Below are positions 1 to 7,716 of a stretch of DNA of 18,192 nucleotides, piece after piece. Within the stretch, counting starts at the first letter, position 1. Each line of letters starts with the position of its first letter. The notes under the pieces were generated by a model. The model had not been told where the DNA came from. It ran no database searches and saw only the letters and a program-made list of their open reading frames with translations. This stretch comes from Lysobacterales bacterium (GTDB lineage Bacteria; Pseudomonadota; Gammaproteobacteria; Xanthomonadales; SZUA-36): NCBI GenBank assembly GCA_021648045.1, contig JAKITM010000044.1, forward strand, positions 1 to 18,192, given 5' to 3'. The translations under genes and the position numbers were made by a program.

Positions 1-3000
1 TCGTTGATCAAATTTATTCCCAGTCCGACCATCATAAAGATCAGTCTTCCCGTCATACTTAAGTTCGCCGTCGGCATCTTTCTTGAAGCCCCAATTATAG
101 ACAACTCCAGTCTCTTGACTGTGCTTGGCGTTGGCTTTTGTCATCATCTCAACAATCTCTTCTTCGCTGATACCATCAAAAACCGGGGTAGCGGTTTTAA
201 TGCCAAGCATTTTTGCAGCCCACCCAAGATGAGTTTCAAGCACCTGTCCAACATTCATCCGACTTGGGACACCTAGTGGATTCAACACAATATCAACGGG
301 TGTTCCATCTGGCATAAACGGCATATCTTCAGCCGCAACAATATTTGCGACAATACCTTTATTCCCATGACGACCAGCCATTTTATCCCCAACCTGCAAT
401 TTGCGCTTGCTGGCGACATAAACTTTAACTTTTTTGATAATGCCCGGATCTACACCGTTACCGTTTTCAATCGCATCAATGCCATTTTTCTTATTTTTTT
501 CGCTCTCGTCAAATTGCGGAGCAAAAATCATAATAACTTCGTTGATGGATTCTTTAAGCGCACACTCTTCCATACGCCAACTGCTATGTTTATTCGACAG
601 TTTATTAATTGCACTGGTGGTAACTTTACGATTAGAACTAATCAGAATTGCATTGTCTTTAGATGACGAAGTATCATAAATAGTAAAAGGCAGTTTCTGC
701 CCGAGGAGAATATCAGCAAGACGCTCTGAAAGTTCTTCTGTTAATTCAGTATATTTATGCTTATAGTTGTCTTTAACCGCTTTCAACTGACGACGAAATT
801 CCGCTTTAGTCAGTGACTGACGATTTGGATCTTTAGCATACTCAATGCGCACATCCATGACGATGCCGCCTTTACCGCTACTTACAGTAAGGCTTGAATC
901 TTTAACATCAGCGGCCTTTTCACCAAAGATCGCGCGGAGCAACCGCTCTTCCGGTGCCAGTTCGGTCTCACTTTTCGGCGTAATTTTACCAACAAGGATA
1001 TCGCTAGGTACAACTTCTGCCCCAACTCGAACAACCCCATCAGGACCGAGATTGCGCAATGCCTCTTCACTGACATTAGGAATATCACGGGTAATCTCTT
1101 CTGGTCCCAGTTTAGTATCACGACTAATTATCTCAAATTCATCAATATGAATACTAGTATAAACATCATCTTTAACCAAGCGCTCGCTAACAACAATCGC
1201 ATCCTCAAAGTTATATCCATTCCACGGCATAAATGCAACCATCACATTTTTACCAAGGGCAAGTTCTCCGCCATCGGTTGCTGTTCCATCTGCAATTACA
1301 TCGCCTTTGGTTATCTTTTCGCCACGTCTAACTAACGGTCGCTGATTAATACAGGTTCCAGCATTACTACGCAGAAATTTGTTCAACTTATAAGTTTTTG
1401 CTAATTCAGGCTTTGCGGTCTCTTCTTCAGGAAGCCCATCAGCAGTGATAGTAACTGCTTCTGCTGAAGCATGAGCAACAATCCCAGTTTCACGCGCGGT
1501 AACTACGGTACGAGAGTCAATCGCTAAACGTTTTTCAAGTCCAGTCCCTACATAAGGAGAATCTGTAGTCAGCAACGGCACTGCCTGACGTTGCATATTC
1601 GATCCCATCAAGGCACGGTTAGCATCATCGTGCTCAAGGAATGGTACTAAAGATGCCGCAACTGAGACTATCTGCTTGGGAGAAACATCCATATAGGAGA
1701 CTTCTTCCGCTGATTTTAGGGTGAATTCACCCTGGAAACGACAGGAAATAAACTCTTCAATAAACTTGTTGTCTTTATCAAGCTCTGCATTCGCCTGGGA
1801 AATTACAAAGGCACCTTCATCAATAGCTGATAAATATTCGACATCTTCGGTGACTTTACCGTTTACAACTTTACGGTAAGGTGTTTCCAAAAAGCCGTAA
1901 TCATTGGTGCGCGCATAAACGGCCAATGAGTTAATCAAACCAATGTTTGGTCCCTCAGGTGTTTCAATAGGACAAACGCGGCCATAATGGGTTGCATGCA
2001 CATCGCGGACTTCAAAGCCGGCGCGTTCACGCGTCAAACCACCTGGGCCCAGAGCAGAAATACGCCGCTTATGGGTAACTTCCGAGAGCGGATTGTTCTG
2101 ATCCATAAACTGGCTTAGCTGTGATGAACCAAAGAATTCTTTTACGGCAGCAGCAATCGGCTTAGCGTTGATTAAATCCTGTGGCGATAAGTCTTCACTC
2201 TCTGCAACCGAAAGGCGTTCGCGTACTGCGCGTTCGACTCTTACCAGACCGATACGGAATACATTTTCTGCCATTTCACCAACGGAACGAACCCGACGGT
2301 TTCCCAGATGATCGATATCATCAACCGAGCCTTTACCGTTGCGAATATCGATAAGAATTTTCAGCACGGCCAAAATATCATCCTTACCCAACACCGATGA
2401 ACCGACAATTTCTTCGCGACCAACACGGCGGTTGAATTTCATCCGCCCTACTACCGATAAATCGTAACGGTCTTCGGAGAAGAACAGATTTTTAAACAGA
2501 TTTTGCGCCGCATCTTTAGTAGGCGGCTCACCAGGACGCATCATCCGGTAAATTTCAACCAGTGCTTCCAATTCAGTGTGTGATGGATCTACCCGCAAGG
2601 TATTGGAAATATACGGACCCTGATCAAAATCGTTGTAATAAAGAATTTCAAACTTCTTGACGCCAGCTTCGCGTAGCTCAAGCAGCAGTTCTTCGGTAAT
2701 TTCCGCATTCGCTTTCGCGGTTAGCTCACCACTTTCTTTATCAACAATGTTTTTAGCAATCGCTTTACCGATCAGGTATTCATCGCCAACATCGAGTACT
2801 TTAACACCCGCTTTTTCAACCAGCTTGACATCGCGCACGGTAATTCGTTTACCTTCAGCAACAATGACAGTGCCTTTTTTGTTTTTTATATCCGATTCAG
2901 CCAATTCACCACGCAGGCGTGAGGGAATCAGGTCTATTCTGGCATCGCCCTTGCGCAGGGTAACACTGGTTGTTTCAAAGAAAAAGTCCAGAATCTCTTC

Positions 3001-3663
3001 ATCGTCCATACCCATAGCGCGTAAAAGAATAGTAACTGGCAATTTGCGACGCCGATCGATACGCGTAAATACGCCGTCTTTCGGGTCGAATTCAAAGTCT
3101 AACCAAGAACCGCGATAAGGAATAACACGAGCTGAAAACAGCAACTTACCACTGGAGTGGGTTTTACCTTTGTCGTGATCGAAAAACACGCCCGGTGAGC
3201 GATGCATTTGCGATACGATAACCCGCTCGGTACCATTAATAATAAATGTACCGTTATTGGTCATCAACGGCAGGTCGCCAAGATAAACATCTTGTTCTTT
3301 TACATACTTAACCGTTTTGTTTTTATTTTCTTTATCACGGATTATTAGGCGCACTTTAGCCCGCAGCGGAGCACCATAAGACATACCTCGAAGCTTACAC
3401 TCGCGCTCGTCAAAGGCTGGCTTGCCCAATTTGTAGTCCACATATTCCAGTGCAGCACTACCTGTAAATGATTCAATCGGAAACACGGAATTCAAGGCAC
3501 CATGCAAACCGCGATCACGGCGGTCCTCTAGCGATATATCCGTTTGCAAGAACTGTTCATAGGACTTAATTTGCATCTGCAACAGATAGGGAACATCCCA
3601 TGCCTGTTTGCTTTTGCCAAAATCTTTGCGTATACGCTTTTTCTCGGTGAAAGAATAGCTCAT
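1..3663 (-). CDS. rpoB: RNA polymerase beta subunit, 3' end cut by window edge
   Basis: This is the beta subunit of DNA-dependent RNA polymerase, which forms much of the catalytic cleft and the rifampicin pocket. The frame is open for 1221 codons from 3663 to base 1. The N-terminus MSYSFTEKKRIRKDFGK matches the E. coli start, and the last visible residues (YDGRTGNKFDQ) fall about 120 residues before the usual end of a protein of about 1342 residues. The rifampicin region at about 2050-2120 reads SQFMDQNNPLSEVTHKRR, with Asp516, His526 and Ser531 (E. coli numbering) in the sensitive state. Downstream motifs include RHGNKG and a GPNIGLINSL-type segment. Two adjacent ATG codons (3666 and 3663) follow a good AGGACGG ribosome site; I chose the inner one because it aligns with the E. 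coli start. It lies downstream of rplL as in other gammaproteobacteria. Nothing looks broken. Confidence 0.98.
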   Translation of the reverse strand, partial: MSYSFTEKKRIRKDFGKSKQAWDVPYLLQMQIKSYEQFLQTDISLEDRRDRGLHGALNSVFPIESFTGSAALEYVDYKLGKPAFDERECKLRGMSYGAPLRAKVRLIIRDKENKNKTVKYVKEQDVYLGDLPLMTNNGTFIINGTERVIVSQMHRSPGVFFDHDKGKTHSSGKLLFSARVIPYRGSWLDFEFDPKDGVFTRIDRRRKLPVTILLRAMGMDDEEILDFFFETTSVTLRKGDARIDLIPSRLRGELAESDIKNKKGTVIVAEGKRITVRDVKLVEKAGVKVLDVGDEYLIGKAIAKNIVDKESGELTAKANAEITEELLLELREAGVKKFEILYYNDFDQGPYISNTLRVDPSHTELEALVEIYRMMRPGEPPTKDAAQNLFKNLFFSEDRYDLSVVGRMKFNRRVGREEIVGSSVLGKDDILAVLKILIDIRNGKGSVDDIDHLGNRRVRSVGEMAENVFRIGLVRVERAVRERLSVAESEDLSPQDLINAKPIAAAVKEFFGSSQLSQFMDQNNPLSEVTHKRRISALGPGGLTRERAGFEVRDVHATHYGRVCPIETPEGPNIGLINSLAVYARTNDYGFLETPYRKVVNGKVTEDVEYLSAIDEGAFVISQANAELDKDNKFIEEFISCRFQGEFTLKSAEEVSYMDVSPKQIVSVAASLVPFLEHDDANRALMGSNMQRQAVPLLTTDSPYVGTGLEKRLAIDSRTVVTARETGIVAHASAEAVTITADGLPEEETAKPELAKTYKLNKFLRSNAGTCINQRPLVRRGEKITKGDVIADGTATDGGELALGKNVMVAFMPWNGYNFEDAIVVSERLVKDDVYTSIHIDEFEIISRDTKLGPEEITRDIPNVSEEALRNLGPDGVVRVGAEVVPSDILVGKITPKSETELAPEERLLRAIFGEKAADVKDSSLTVSSGKGGIVMDVRIEYAKDPNRQSLTKAEFRRQLKAVKDNYKHKYTELTEELSERLADILLGQKLPFTIYDTSSSKDNAILISSNRKVTTSAINKLSNKHSSWRMEECALKESINEVIMIFAPQFDESEKNKKNGIDAIENGNGVDPGIIKKVKVYVASKRKLQVGDKMAGRHGNKGIVANIVAAEDMPFMPDGTPVDIVLNPLGVPSRMNVGQVLETHLGWAAKMLGIKTATPVFDGISEEEIVEMMTKANAKHSQETGVVYNWGFKKDADGELKYDGKTDLYDGRTGNKFDQR

Positions 3664-3683
3664 CATCAGTACCCGTCCTGCTT

Positions 3684-3703
3684 GCAACAAACCGGCTTGT
3701 TGC
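3684..3703 (-). promoter_or_regulatory. Hairpin just upstream of the rpoB ribosome site
   Basis: A perfect 7-bp inverted repeat (GCAACAA / TTGTTGC) with a 6-base loop sits a few bases upstream of the rpoB Shine-Dalgarno sequence. In the mRNA it would stand next to the ribosome landing site, so it could affect rpoB translation, which is known to be autoregulated in E. coli. The structure is seen; the role is inferred. Confidence 0.4.
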
Positions 3704-3914
3704 TGTACATTAAAATAAGTTCGCGATCAATCCGGATTGACCGCTCAGATATACCTCGGCATACCTTTGAACTTTCAGTAGCCGAGACTTGCTCGGATAC
3801 TTTGTTCGGCAGATACATTGCCCTGCCTGGACCCTACGGCCCGAATTTTGTGGGTTGCAGCAGTAAACTAAGCCCGCCTTTCCCAAGAAAATCAGCTCAA
3901 ATATACACAGTGAT

Positions 3915-3965
3915 TTTCCTTTTGCGCTAAACGCAGGAAAGGGCCGGGGATATTATCCCCAGCCC
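3915..3965 (-). terminator. Probable rplL-rpoB transcription attenuator
   Basis: Two hairpins lie back to back just after rplL. The one met first by polymerase (3941-3965) pairs GGGC/GCCC and then GGGGATA/TATCCCC around one mismatch. The second (3915-3940) pairs TTTCC/GGAAA and TGCG/CGCA. The run of U after the first stem is short and interrupted by C, as expected of a leaky attenuator rather than a full stop. Partial termination here would explain lower rpoB than rplL expression. The role is inferred from the E. coli locus. Confidence 0.5.
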
Positions 3966-3999
3966 GTCCTCGTTTACGCTGTTATGTAATCAAACTCGA

Positions 4000-4374
4000 T
4001 TACTTAACTTCTGCTACCGCGCCAGCTTCTTCAAGCTGTTTAACGATATCGGCAGCTTCATCTTTGCTGATGCCTTCTTTGATTGCTGCAGGTGCAGATT
4101 CAACCAAGTCTTTCGCTTCTTTCAGACCAAGGCCTGTCATGCCGCGAACAGCTTTAATAACAGCAACTTTACTGCTGCCGAAGCTGGTCATCATTACATC
4201 AAATTCAGTCTGCTCTTCAGCAGCAGCATCTCCGCCGCCTGCAGCTGCAGCTACAGCTACTGGAGCTGCTGCAGTTACACCAAATTTTTCTTCCATTGCT
4301 TCGATGAGGTCTACAACCTCCATAACACTCATGCTGGAAATAGTATCCAGGATATCTTCTTTTGAAACGGCCAT
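4000..4374 (-). CDS. rplL: 50S ribosomal protein L7/L12
   Basis: L7/L12 is the flexible stalk protein of the large ribosomal subunit; its dimers hang from L10 and recruit translation GTPases. The protein is 124 residues, close to the family length. An N-terminal dimerisation helix pair (about residues 1-32), an Ala/Gly-rich hinge (about 36-53) and a globular C-terminal domain with the conserved VAVIKAVRGMTGLGLKEAK segment are visible. A GGAGAG ribosome site precedes the ATG. It follows rplJ after 65 bases, and the two are presumably co-transcribed and co-regulated through the L10 leader. No oddities. Confidence 0.98.
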   Translation of the reverse strand: MAVSKEDILDTISSMSVMEVVDLIEAMEEKFGVTAAAPVAVAAAAGGGDAAAEEQTEFDVMMTSFGSSKVAVIKAVRGMTGLGLKEAKDLVESAPAAIKEGISKDEAADIVKQLEEAGAVAEVK

Positions 4375-4439
4375 TGTCGTCTCTCCATTTAGTACGGCTC
4401 CGCTAAGCGGGCCTTAAAGTTTAAAAATAAATTACAAAA

Positions 4440-4967
4440 TTAGGCAGCTTGCTTACTGTCCCGAACCGCGTCAACAGTCCGCACCAACTTGGTATGTGGT
4501 GCAGCCAGTGTACGCACGAATTTCTCGATTGGAGCCTTCATAGTTCCCAGCAAAATAGCCAGCGCTTGATCGCGCGTAGGCATGCTTGCCAGACGGTCTA
4601 AAGCCGAAGCATCCAGTAACTCGCCACCGACAGAAACTAATTTAGTAACCAGTTTGTCATTGGTCTTGGAAAATTCCTTGACCAGGCGAGCTGCGGAGCC
4701 CGGGTCATCCATCGAAAATGCAAACAGGAGTGGTCCTGTCAGTTTTTCGGAGATGCACTCAAAATCGGTACCTTCAACGGCTCGGCGTACAAGAGTATTT
4801 TTGGCTACCTTGAGATAAACGCCTTCTTCACGAGCTTTAACCCGTAATTCAGTGATTTCCTCAACGGTAATACCGCGATACTCAGCAGCCACAGCAGCCA
4901 ACGCGACCTGTGCCTTTTCGGACACTTCGGCAACGACTGCTTTTTTCTGCTCTAGATTTAGCGCCAT
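4440..4967 (-). CDS. rplJ: 50S ribosomal protein L10
   Basis: L10 anchors L7/L12 dimers to 23S rRNA at the base of the ribosomal stalk. The product is 175 residues, starting MALNLEQKKAVVAEV, with the typical KNTLVRRA and GPLLFAFS segments and a C-terminal helix for L7/L12 binding. The frame stays open 27 codons further upstream, but I chose the ATG at 4967 because it follows a strong GGAGGT ribosome site and matches the L10 N-terminus; the upstream part belongs to the leader RNA. L10 with L7/L12 is known to repress its own mRNA by binding the leader. Confidence 0.97.
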   Translation of the reverse strand: MALNLEQKKAVVAEVSEKAQVALAAVAAEYRGITVEEITELRVKAREEGVYLKVAKNTLVRRAVEGTDFECISEKLTGPLLFAFSMDDPGSAARLVKEFSKTNDKLVTKLVSVGGELLDASALDRLASMPTRDQALAILLGTMKAPIEKFVRTLAAPHTKLVRTVDAVRDSKQAA

Positions 4968-5270
4968 TTGATACCTCCATAGGTCTTTGGATATAGTGCG
5001 AGCACTATTCCGCAAACTTAGGTGTAACGGACAGGTCACCCTGTCCAAACTCGGAGTTAAAATAACTCCACCTAGGATTGGCCGTTCCTCAAATGAGGTT
5101 GGGCGTCACCATCTGCGCAGGATAGGCCGTGAAGCCTTTTAAGCCATTACTTATGTAAACGCAACAGCTCCTGCGGTCTTTGACGATCCCGCATAAGCGG
5201 GTCGCCCAATCTGTAGCCGGTTATATCTATATCTAAATAGCTATAGCCAACTACAAATATTCTTATATCT
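4968..5270 (-). promoter_or_regulatory. L10 (rplJL) autoregulatory mRNA leader
   Basis: The rplA-rplJ gap holds an L10-type ribosomal protein leader. On the minus strand AAGACCGCAGG (about 5165-5180) pairs with CCTGCGCAGATGGTGA (about 5106-5121). These elements match the E. coli L10 leader (GACCGCAGG and CCTGCGTAGACGGTGA), where L10 with L7/L12 binds and blocks translation. Further hairpins follow toward rplJ: 5087-5098, 5053-5069 (7-bp stem), 5029-5046 (7-bp stem closed by a GTGA tetraloop) and 4994-5007. The core match is seen directly; the extent of the element and the role of the downstream hairpins are inferred. I found no convincing separate rplJ promoter. Confidence 0.82.
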
Positions 5271-5969
5271 TTACTTAGTTTCTATACTGCTAGAATCTAC
5301 ATTTACGCTAGGACCCATGGTCGTGGAGATAGCAACTTTCTGCAGATAAATACCTTTAGCTGAAGCCGGTTTGGCTTTAATTAAATCTTTAACCAGCGCC
5401 GACAAATTTTCTGCCAGTGCTTTAACCTCAAAATCAGCTTTACCGATAGTGCTATGGATAATGCCGGCTTTATCTGTGCGATAACGCACCTGGCCTGCTT
5501 TAGCATTTCTCACGGCAGTCTCTACATCTGGTGAAACTGTACCAACTTTAGGGTTAGGCATCAGACCACGCGGGCCAAGTATCTGCCCGAGCTTGCCAAC
5601 TACACGCATAGCATCAGGTGTGGCAATAACCACATCAAAGTCCATATTGCCGTCTTTGATTTGGTCGTGGAGATCATCCATACCAACGATATCTGCGCCA
5701 GCTGCTTTAGCTTTTTCGACATTATCACCCTGGGTGAATACTGCCACGCGAACGGTTTGACCGGTGCCATTTGGCAACACAGTTGCGCTGCGAACTACTT
5801 GGTCAGATTTACGCGGGTCAACACCGAGACGAATTGCCACATCGATTGACTCGTTGAATTTTACTTTACTGTTATCTTTAATCAGCTGCAGTGCTTCTGC
5901 CAGATCATAAGATTTATCGAAATCAATATTTTCACGTGCTGCACGAATTCTTTTACTTAATTTAGCCAT
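5271..5969 (-). CDS. rplA: 50S ribosomal protein L1
   Basis: L1 binds 23S rRNA at the mobile L1 stalk, which takes part in release of deacylated tRNA from the E site. The 232-residue protein starts MAKLSKRIRAAREN and carries the signature LGQILGPRGLMPNPKVGTV and the AGQVRYRTDKAGIIH segment. The family length is about 232-234. A GTG directly precedes the ATG in frame; I chose the ATG at 5969 because it matches the family start. It begins three bases after the rplK stop, with a GGAGG site inside the end of rplK, so the two genes are probably translationally coupled. In E. coli L1 represses the L11-L1 mRNA. Confidence 0.98.
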   Translation of the reverse strand: MAKLSKRIRAARENIDFDKSYDLAEALQLIKDNSKVKFNESIDVAIRLGVDPRKSDQVVRSATVLPNGTGQTVRVAVFTQGDNVEKAKAAGADIVGMDDLHDQIKDGNMDFDVVIATPDAMRVVGKLGQILGPRGLMPNPKVGTVSPDVETAVRNAKAGQVRYRTDKAGIIHSTIGKADFEVKALAENLSALVKDLIKAKPASAKGIYLQKVAISTTMGPSVNVDSSSIETK

Positions 5970-5972
5970 CAC

Positions 5973-6401
5973 TTAACCCTCCACTTCCAGGCCCATACTA
6001 CGGGCCGTACCAGCGATAGTCCGCACGGCAGCATCCATACTAGCTGCTGTCAGGTCCGGTTCTTTGGTGTTTACAATTTCTTCCAACTGCGCGCGGGTTA
6101 CCTTACCCACTTTCTTGGTGTTTGGTTCGCCGCTGCCTTTAGGAATACCGGCTGCCTTGCGCAACAATACTGATGCTGGCGGGGTTTTGGTAATAAAGGT
6201 AAAGCTGCGATCACCATAAACGGTAATAACAACAGGAATTGGTAAGCCGCTTTCCATACTTTGAGTTTTGGAATTAAACGCCTTACAGAACTCCATGATG
6301 TTGACACCATGCTGACCCAGGGCAGGACCAACCGGAGGACTCGGGTTTGCCTGGCCGGCAGGCACCTGAAGCTTGATGTATGCTTCTACTTTCTTCGCCA
6401 T
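5973..6401 (-). CDS. rplK: 50S ribosomal protein L11
   Basis: L11 binds the GTPase-associated region of 23S rRNA and is needed for RelA to sense stalled ribosomes. The 142-residue protein starts MAKKVEAYIKLQVPAGQA and has the PSPPVGPALGQHGVNIMEFC proline-rich segment typical of the family and a C-terminal RNA-binding domain with AGIPKGSGEPN. AAGGAG lies just ahead of the ATG. It is first in the rplK-rplA unit, and a probable promoter lies between it and nusG. Confidence 0.98.
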   Translation of the reverse strand: MAKKVEAYIKLQVPAGQANPSPPVGPALGQHGVNIMEFCKAFNSKTQSMESGLPIPVVITVYGDRSFTFITKTPPASVLLRKAAGIPKGSGEPNTKKVGKVTRAQLEEIVNTKEPDLTAASMDAAVRTIAGTARSMGLEVEG

Positions 6402-6451
6402 TTTCTTCTCCTTGCGGGTACAAACGCTTGTTTAATCAAGCTCCCCGGGGT

Positions 6452-6480
6452 TATATAAAAACTTCTTAAATAAAATTAAA
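6452..6480 (-). promoter_or_regulatory. Candidate L11 operon promoter
   Basis: On the minus strand TTTAAT (6475-6480) and TATATA (6452-6457) are separated by exactly 17 bases in the short nusG-rplK gap. The -10 is followed at once by the GC-rich stretch ACCCCGGGGAGC, like the discriminators of stringently controlled ribosomal promoters. The -35 match is weak (3 of 6). The location equals that of the E. coli L11 promoter. A small hairpin (GCTTG/CAAGC, 6426-6441) follows in the leader. Confidence 0.45.
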
Positions 6481-6488
6481 CTAGTTTA

Positions 6489-7022
6489 TCAAGCCTTCTC
6501 AACCTGATGGAAATCAAGATCCACCGGTGTTGAACGACCAAAAATCAGTACAGCTACCCGCAGGCGGCTCTTGTCGTAATCTACGCTTTCAACGCTACCG
6601 TTAAAGTCGTTAAACGGTCCATCAGTAACCCGAACCATTTCACCAGGCTCGAACATAACCTTAGGCCGCGGCTTATCGGTGCTGTCCTGAACCCTACTTA
6701 ATATAGCTTCGGCCTCAGCACTGGTAATTGGCGCCGGATTTTCTTTGGTGCCTCCGATAAAACCAAGCACTTTGGGAACATCTTTAACCAAATGCCAGGA
6801 GGCATCATTCATTTCCATTTCCACCAGCACATAACCGGGGAAAAACTTACGCTCTGAACGACGCTTCTGTCCGCCACGCATTTCGACGATTTCTTCAGTT
6901 GGCACCAGCACCTGGCCAAAGTAATCTTCCATACTTTCGCGTTTTATGCGTTCATCCAGGGCGCGCATAACAGACTTCTCGTAGCCCGAATAAGCATGCA
7001 CAACATACCAGCGTTTAGTCAT
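6489..7022 (-). CDS. nusG: Transcription termination/antitermination factor NusG
   Basis: NusG binds RNA polymerase across the clamp, raises processivity, and links it to Rho or to ribosomal protein S10. The 177-residue protein (E. coli 181) starts MTKRWYVVHAYSGYEK. Its NGN domain (about residues 1-118) contains RKFFPGYVLVEMEM, and its KOW domain (about 124-177) contains FEPGEMVRVTDGPFNDFNG and ends FHQVEKA. It lies 30 bases after secE, as in most bacteria, and is probably co-transcribed with it. Confidence 0.98.
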   Translation of the reverse strand: MTKRWYVVHAYSGYEKSVMRALDERIKRESMEDYFGQVLVPTEEIVEMRGGQKRRSERKFFPGYVLVEMEMNDASWHLVKDVPKVLGFIGGTKENPAPITSAEAEAILSRVQDSTDKPRPKVMFEPGEMVRVTDGPFNDFNGSVESVDYDKSRLRVAVLIFGRSTPVDLDFHQVEKA

Positions 7023-7052
7023 CTAAAACTCCTGTAGCGATACTGGCCTTAG

Positions 7053-7427
7053 TTAGGCTAGTAACATCCGTACCAGCGAACCTATTGCCATGTCGATAAA
7101 AAACAACATGATTGAAACTATAATGGTGACAATAATAACCATAATGGTCGTTTGCACAGTTTCTGTGCGTGTCGGCCAGACTACTTTGCGACGCTCAATA
7201 TCTGCTTCTTTGAAAAAGCGGAACAGCGTCATGCCTTTTTCAGTGAAACGAGCAATAAACATCGCTATTCCGACTGCAAGCAATAAGCCGACAGAGCGGA
7301 CAACTGTTATTGCCTGGCTCTCAAAGTAATAAAAACCAACAATGCCGCCGATCAGAACCAACACTGATAACATCAGTAGTAAAGTATCACCTACCGAGCT
7401 TGAACTTGTTTCGGGTTTAGTTGCCAT
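7053..7427 (-). CDS. secE: Preprotein translocase subunit SecE
   Basis: SecE clamps the two halves of SecY in the inner-membrane SecYEG channel. The 124-residue protein is of the long gammaproteobacterial type (E. coli 127), with hydrophobic segments at about residues 14-33, 42-60 and 95-120. Between the last two lies the conserved cytoplasmic part ERRKVVWPTRTETVQTT. It starts 50 bases after the end of tRNA-Trp, and a perfect 6-bp hairpin (CTGTGG/CCACAG, 7454-7468) lies in that gap. The arrangement tRNA-Trp, secE, nusG on one strand suggests read-through from the tRNA. Confidence 0.96.
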   Translation of the reverse strand: MATKPETSSSSVGDTLLLMLSVLVLIGGIVGFYYFESQAITVVRSVGLLLAVGIAMFIARFTEKGMTLFRFFKEADIERRKVVWPTRTETVQTTIMVIIVTIIVSIMLFFIDMAIGSLVRMLLA

Positions 7428-7477
7428 TTTCTATCCTATATTTCCTTTTATTCCTGTGGCCACCACAGCTAAATAAG

Positions 7478-7553
<76 letters not shown>

Positions 7554-7651
7554 AAATTTTAATTGCCCGGTTAAGCCAATATTTCATCACCGGGTATATT
7601 CAACTATTACCTAAAAATTAACTATATTCTATGCAAAAGGCTCAGACTACA

Positions 7652-7714
7652 AAGCTGGCGCACCTTACGGCTGCCAGCTTGCAGTAAAACCCATTGAAAC
7701 TAATGGTGTTTTTA
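7652..7714 (-). terminator. Inverted repeats after tuf, probable terminator region
   Basis: Two inverted repeats follow the tuf stop. GTAAAA/TTTTAC (7684-7689 and 7709-7714, with ACCATT-like pairing inside) starts two bases after the stop, and AAGCTGGC/GCCAGCTT (7652-7659 and 7673-7680) follows. The second stem is strong but lacks a clean U tract. A third inverted repeat, CCCGGT/ACCGGG (7566-7594), lies just upstream of tRNA-Trp. Together they probably separate tuf transcription from tRNA-Trp-secE-nusG. I found no convincing tRNA-Trp promoter. Confidence 0.5.
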
Positions 7715-7716
7715 CC

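Larger units (their letters stand above)
3667..3999 (-). other. rplL-rpoB intergenic spacer, structured
   Basis: This gap of 333 bases has no supported gene. It has several inverted repeats: 3684-3703, a perfect 14-bp palindrome at 3727-3740 (TCAATCCGGATTGA), a 5-bp stem at 3782-3796 (CCGAG/CTCGG), and two adjacent hairpins at 3915-3965. Its position and length match the E. coli rplL-rpoB spacer, which carries a partial terminator and an RNase III processing site that reduce rpoB expression relative to the ribosomal protein genes. The open frame at 3544-3930 on the plus strand is a chance frame over this spacer and the start of rpoB. Confidence 0.6.

Noticed and set aside
2050..2120. Possible rifampicin-resistance change in rpoB
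   Set aside because: The residues at positions 516, 526 and 531 (E. coli numbering) are the sensitive ones.
2657..3118. Plus-strand open frame of 153 codons opposite rpoB
   Set aside because: It is Ser/Arg-rich, lies wholly antisense to a strongly conserved rpoB frame, and has no ribosome site; it is a shadow of rpoB.
4968..5048. Longer N-terminus for L10
   Set aside because: The 27 added residues do not match L10, overlie the leader hairpins, and the inner ATG has a strong ribosome site.
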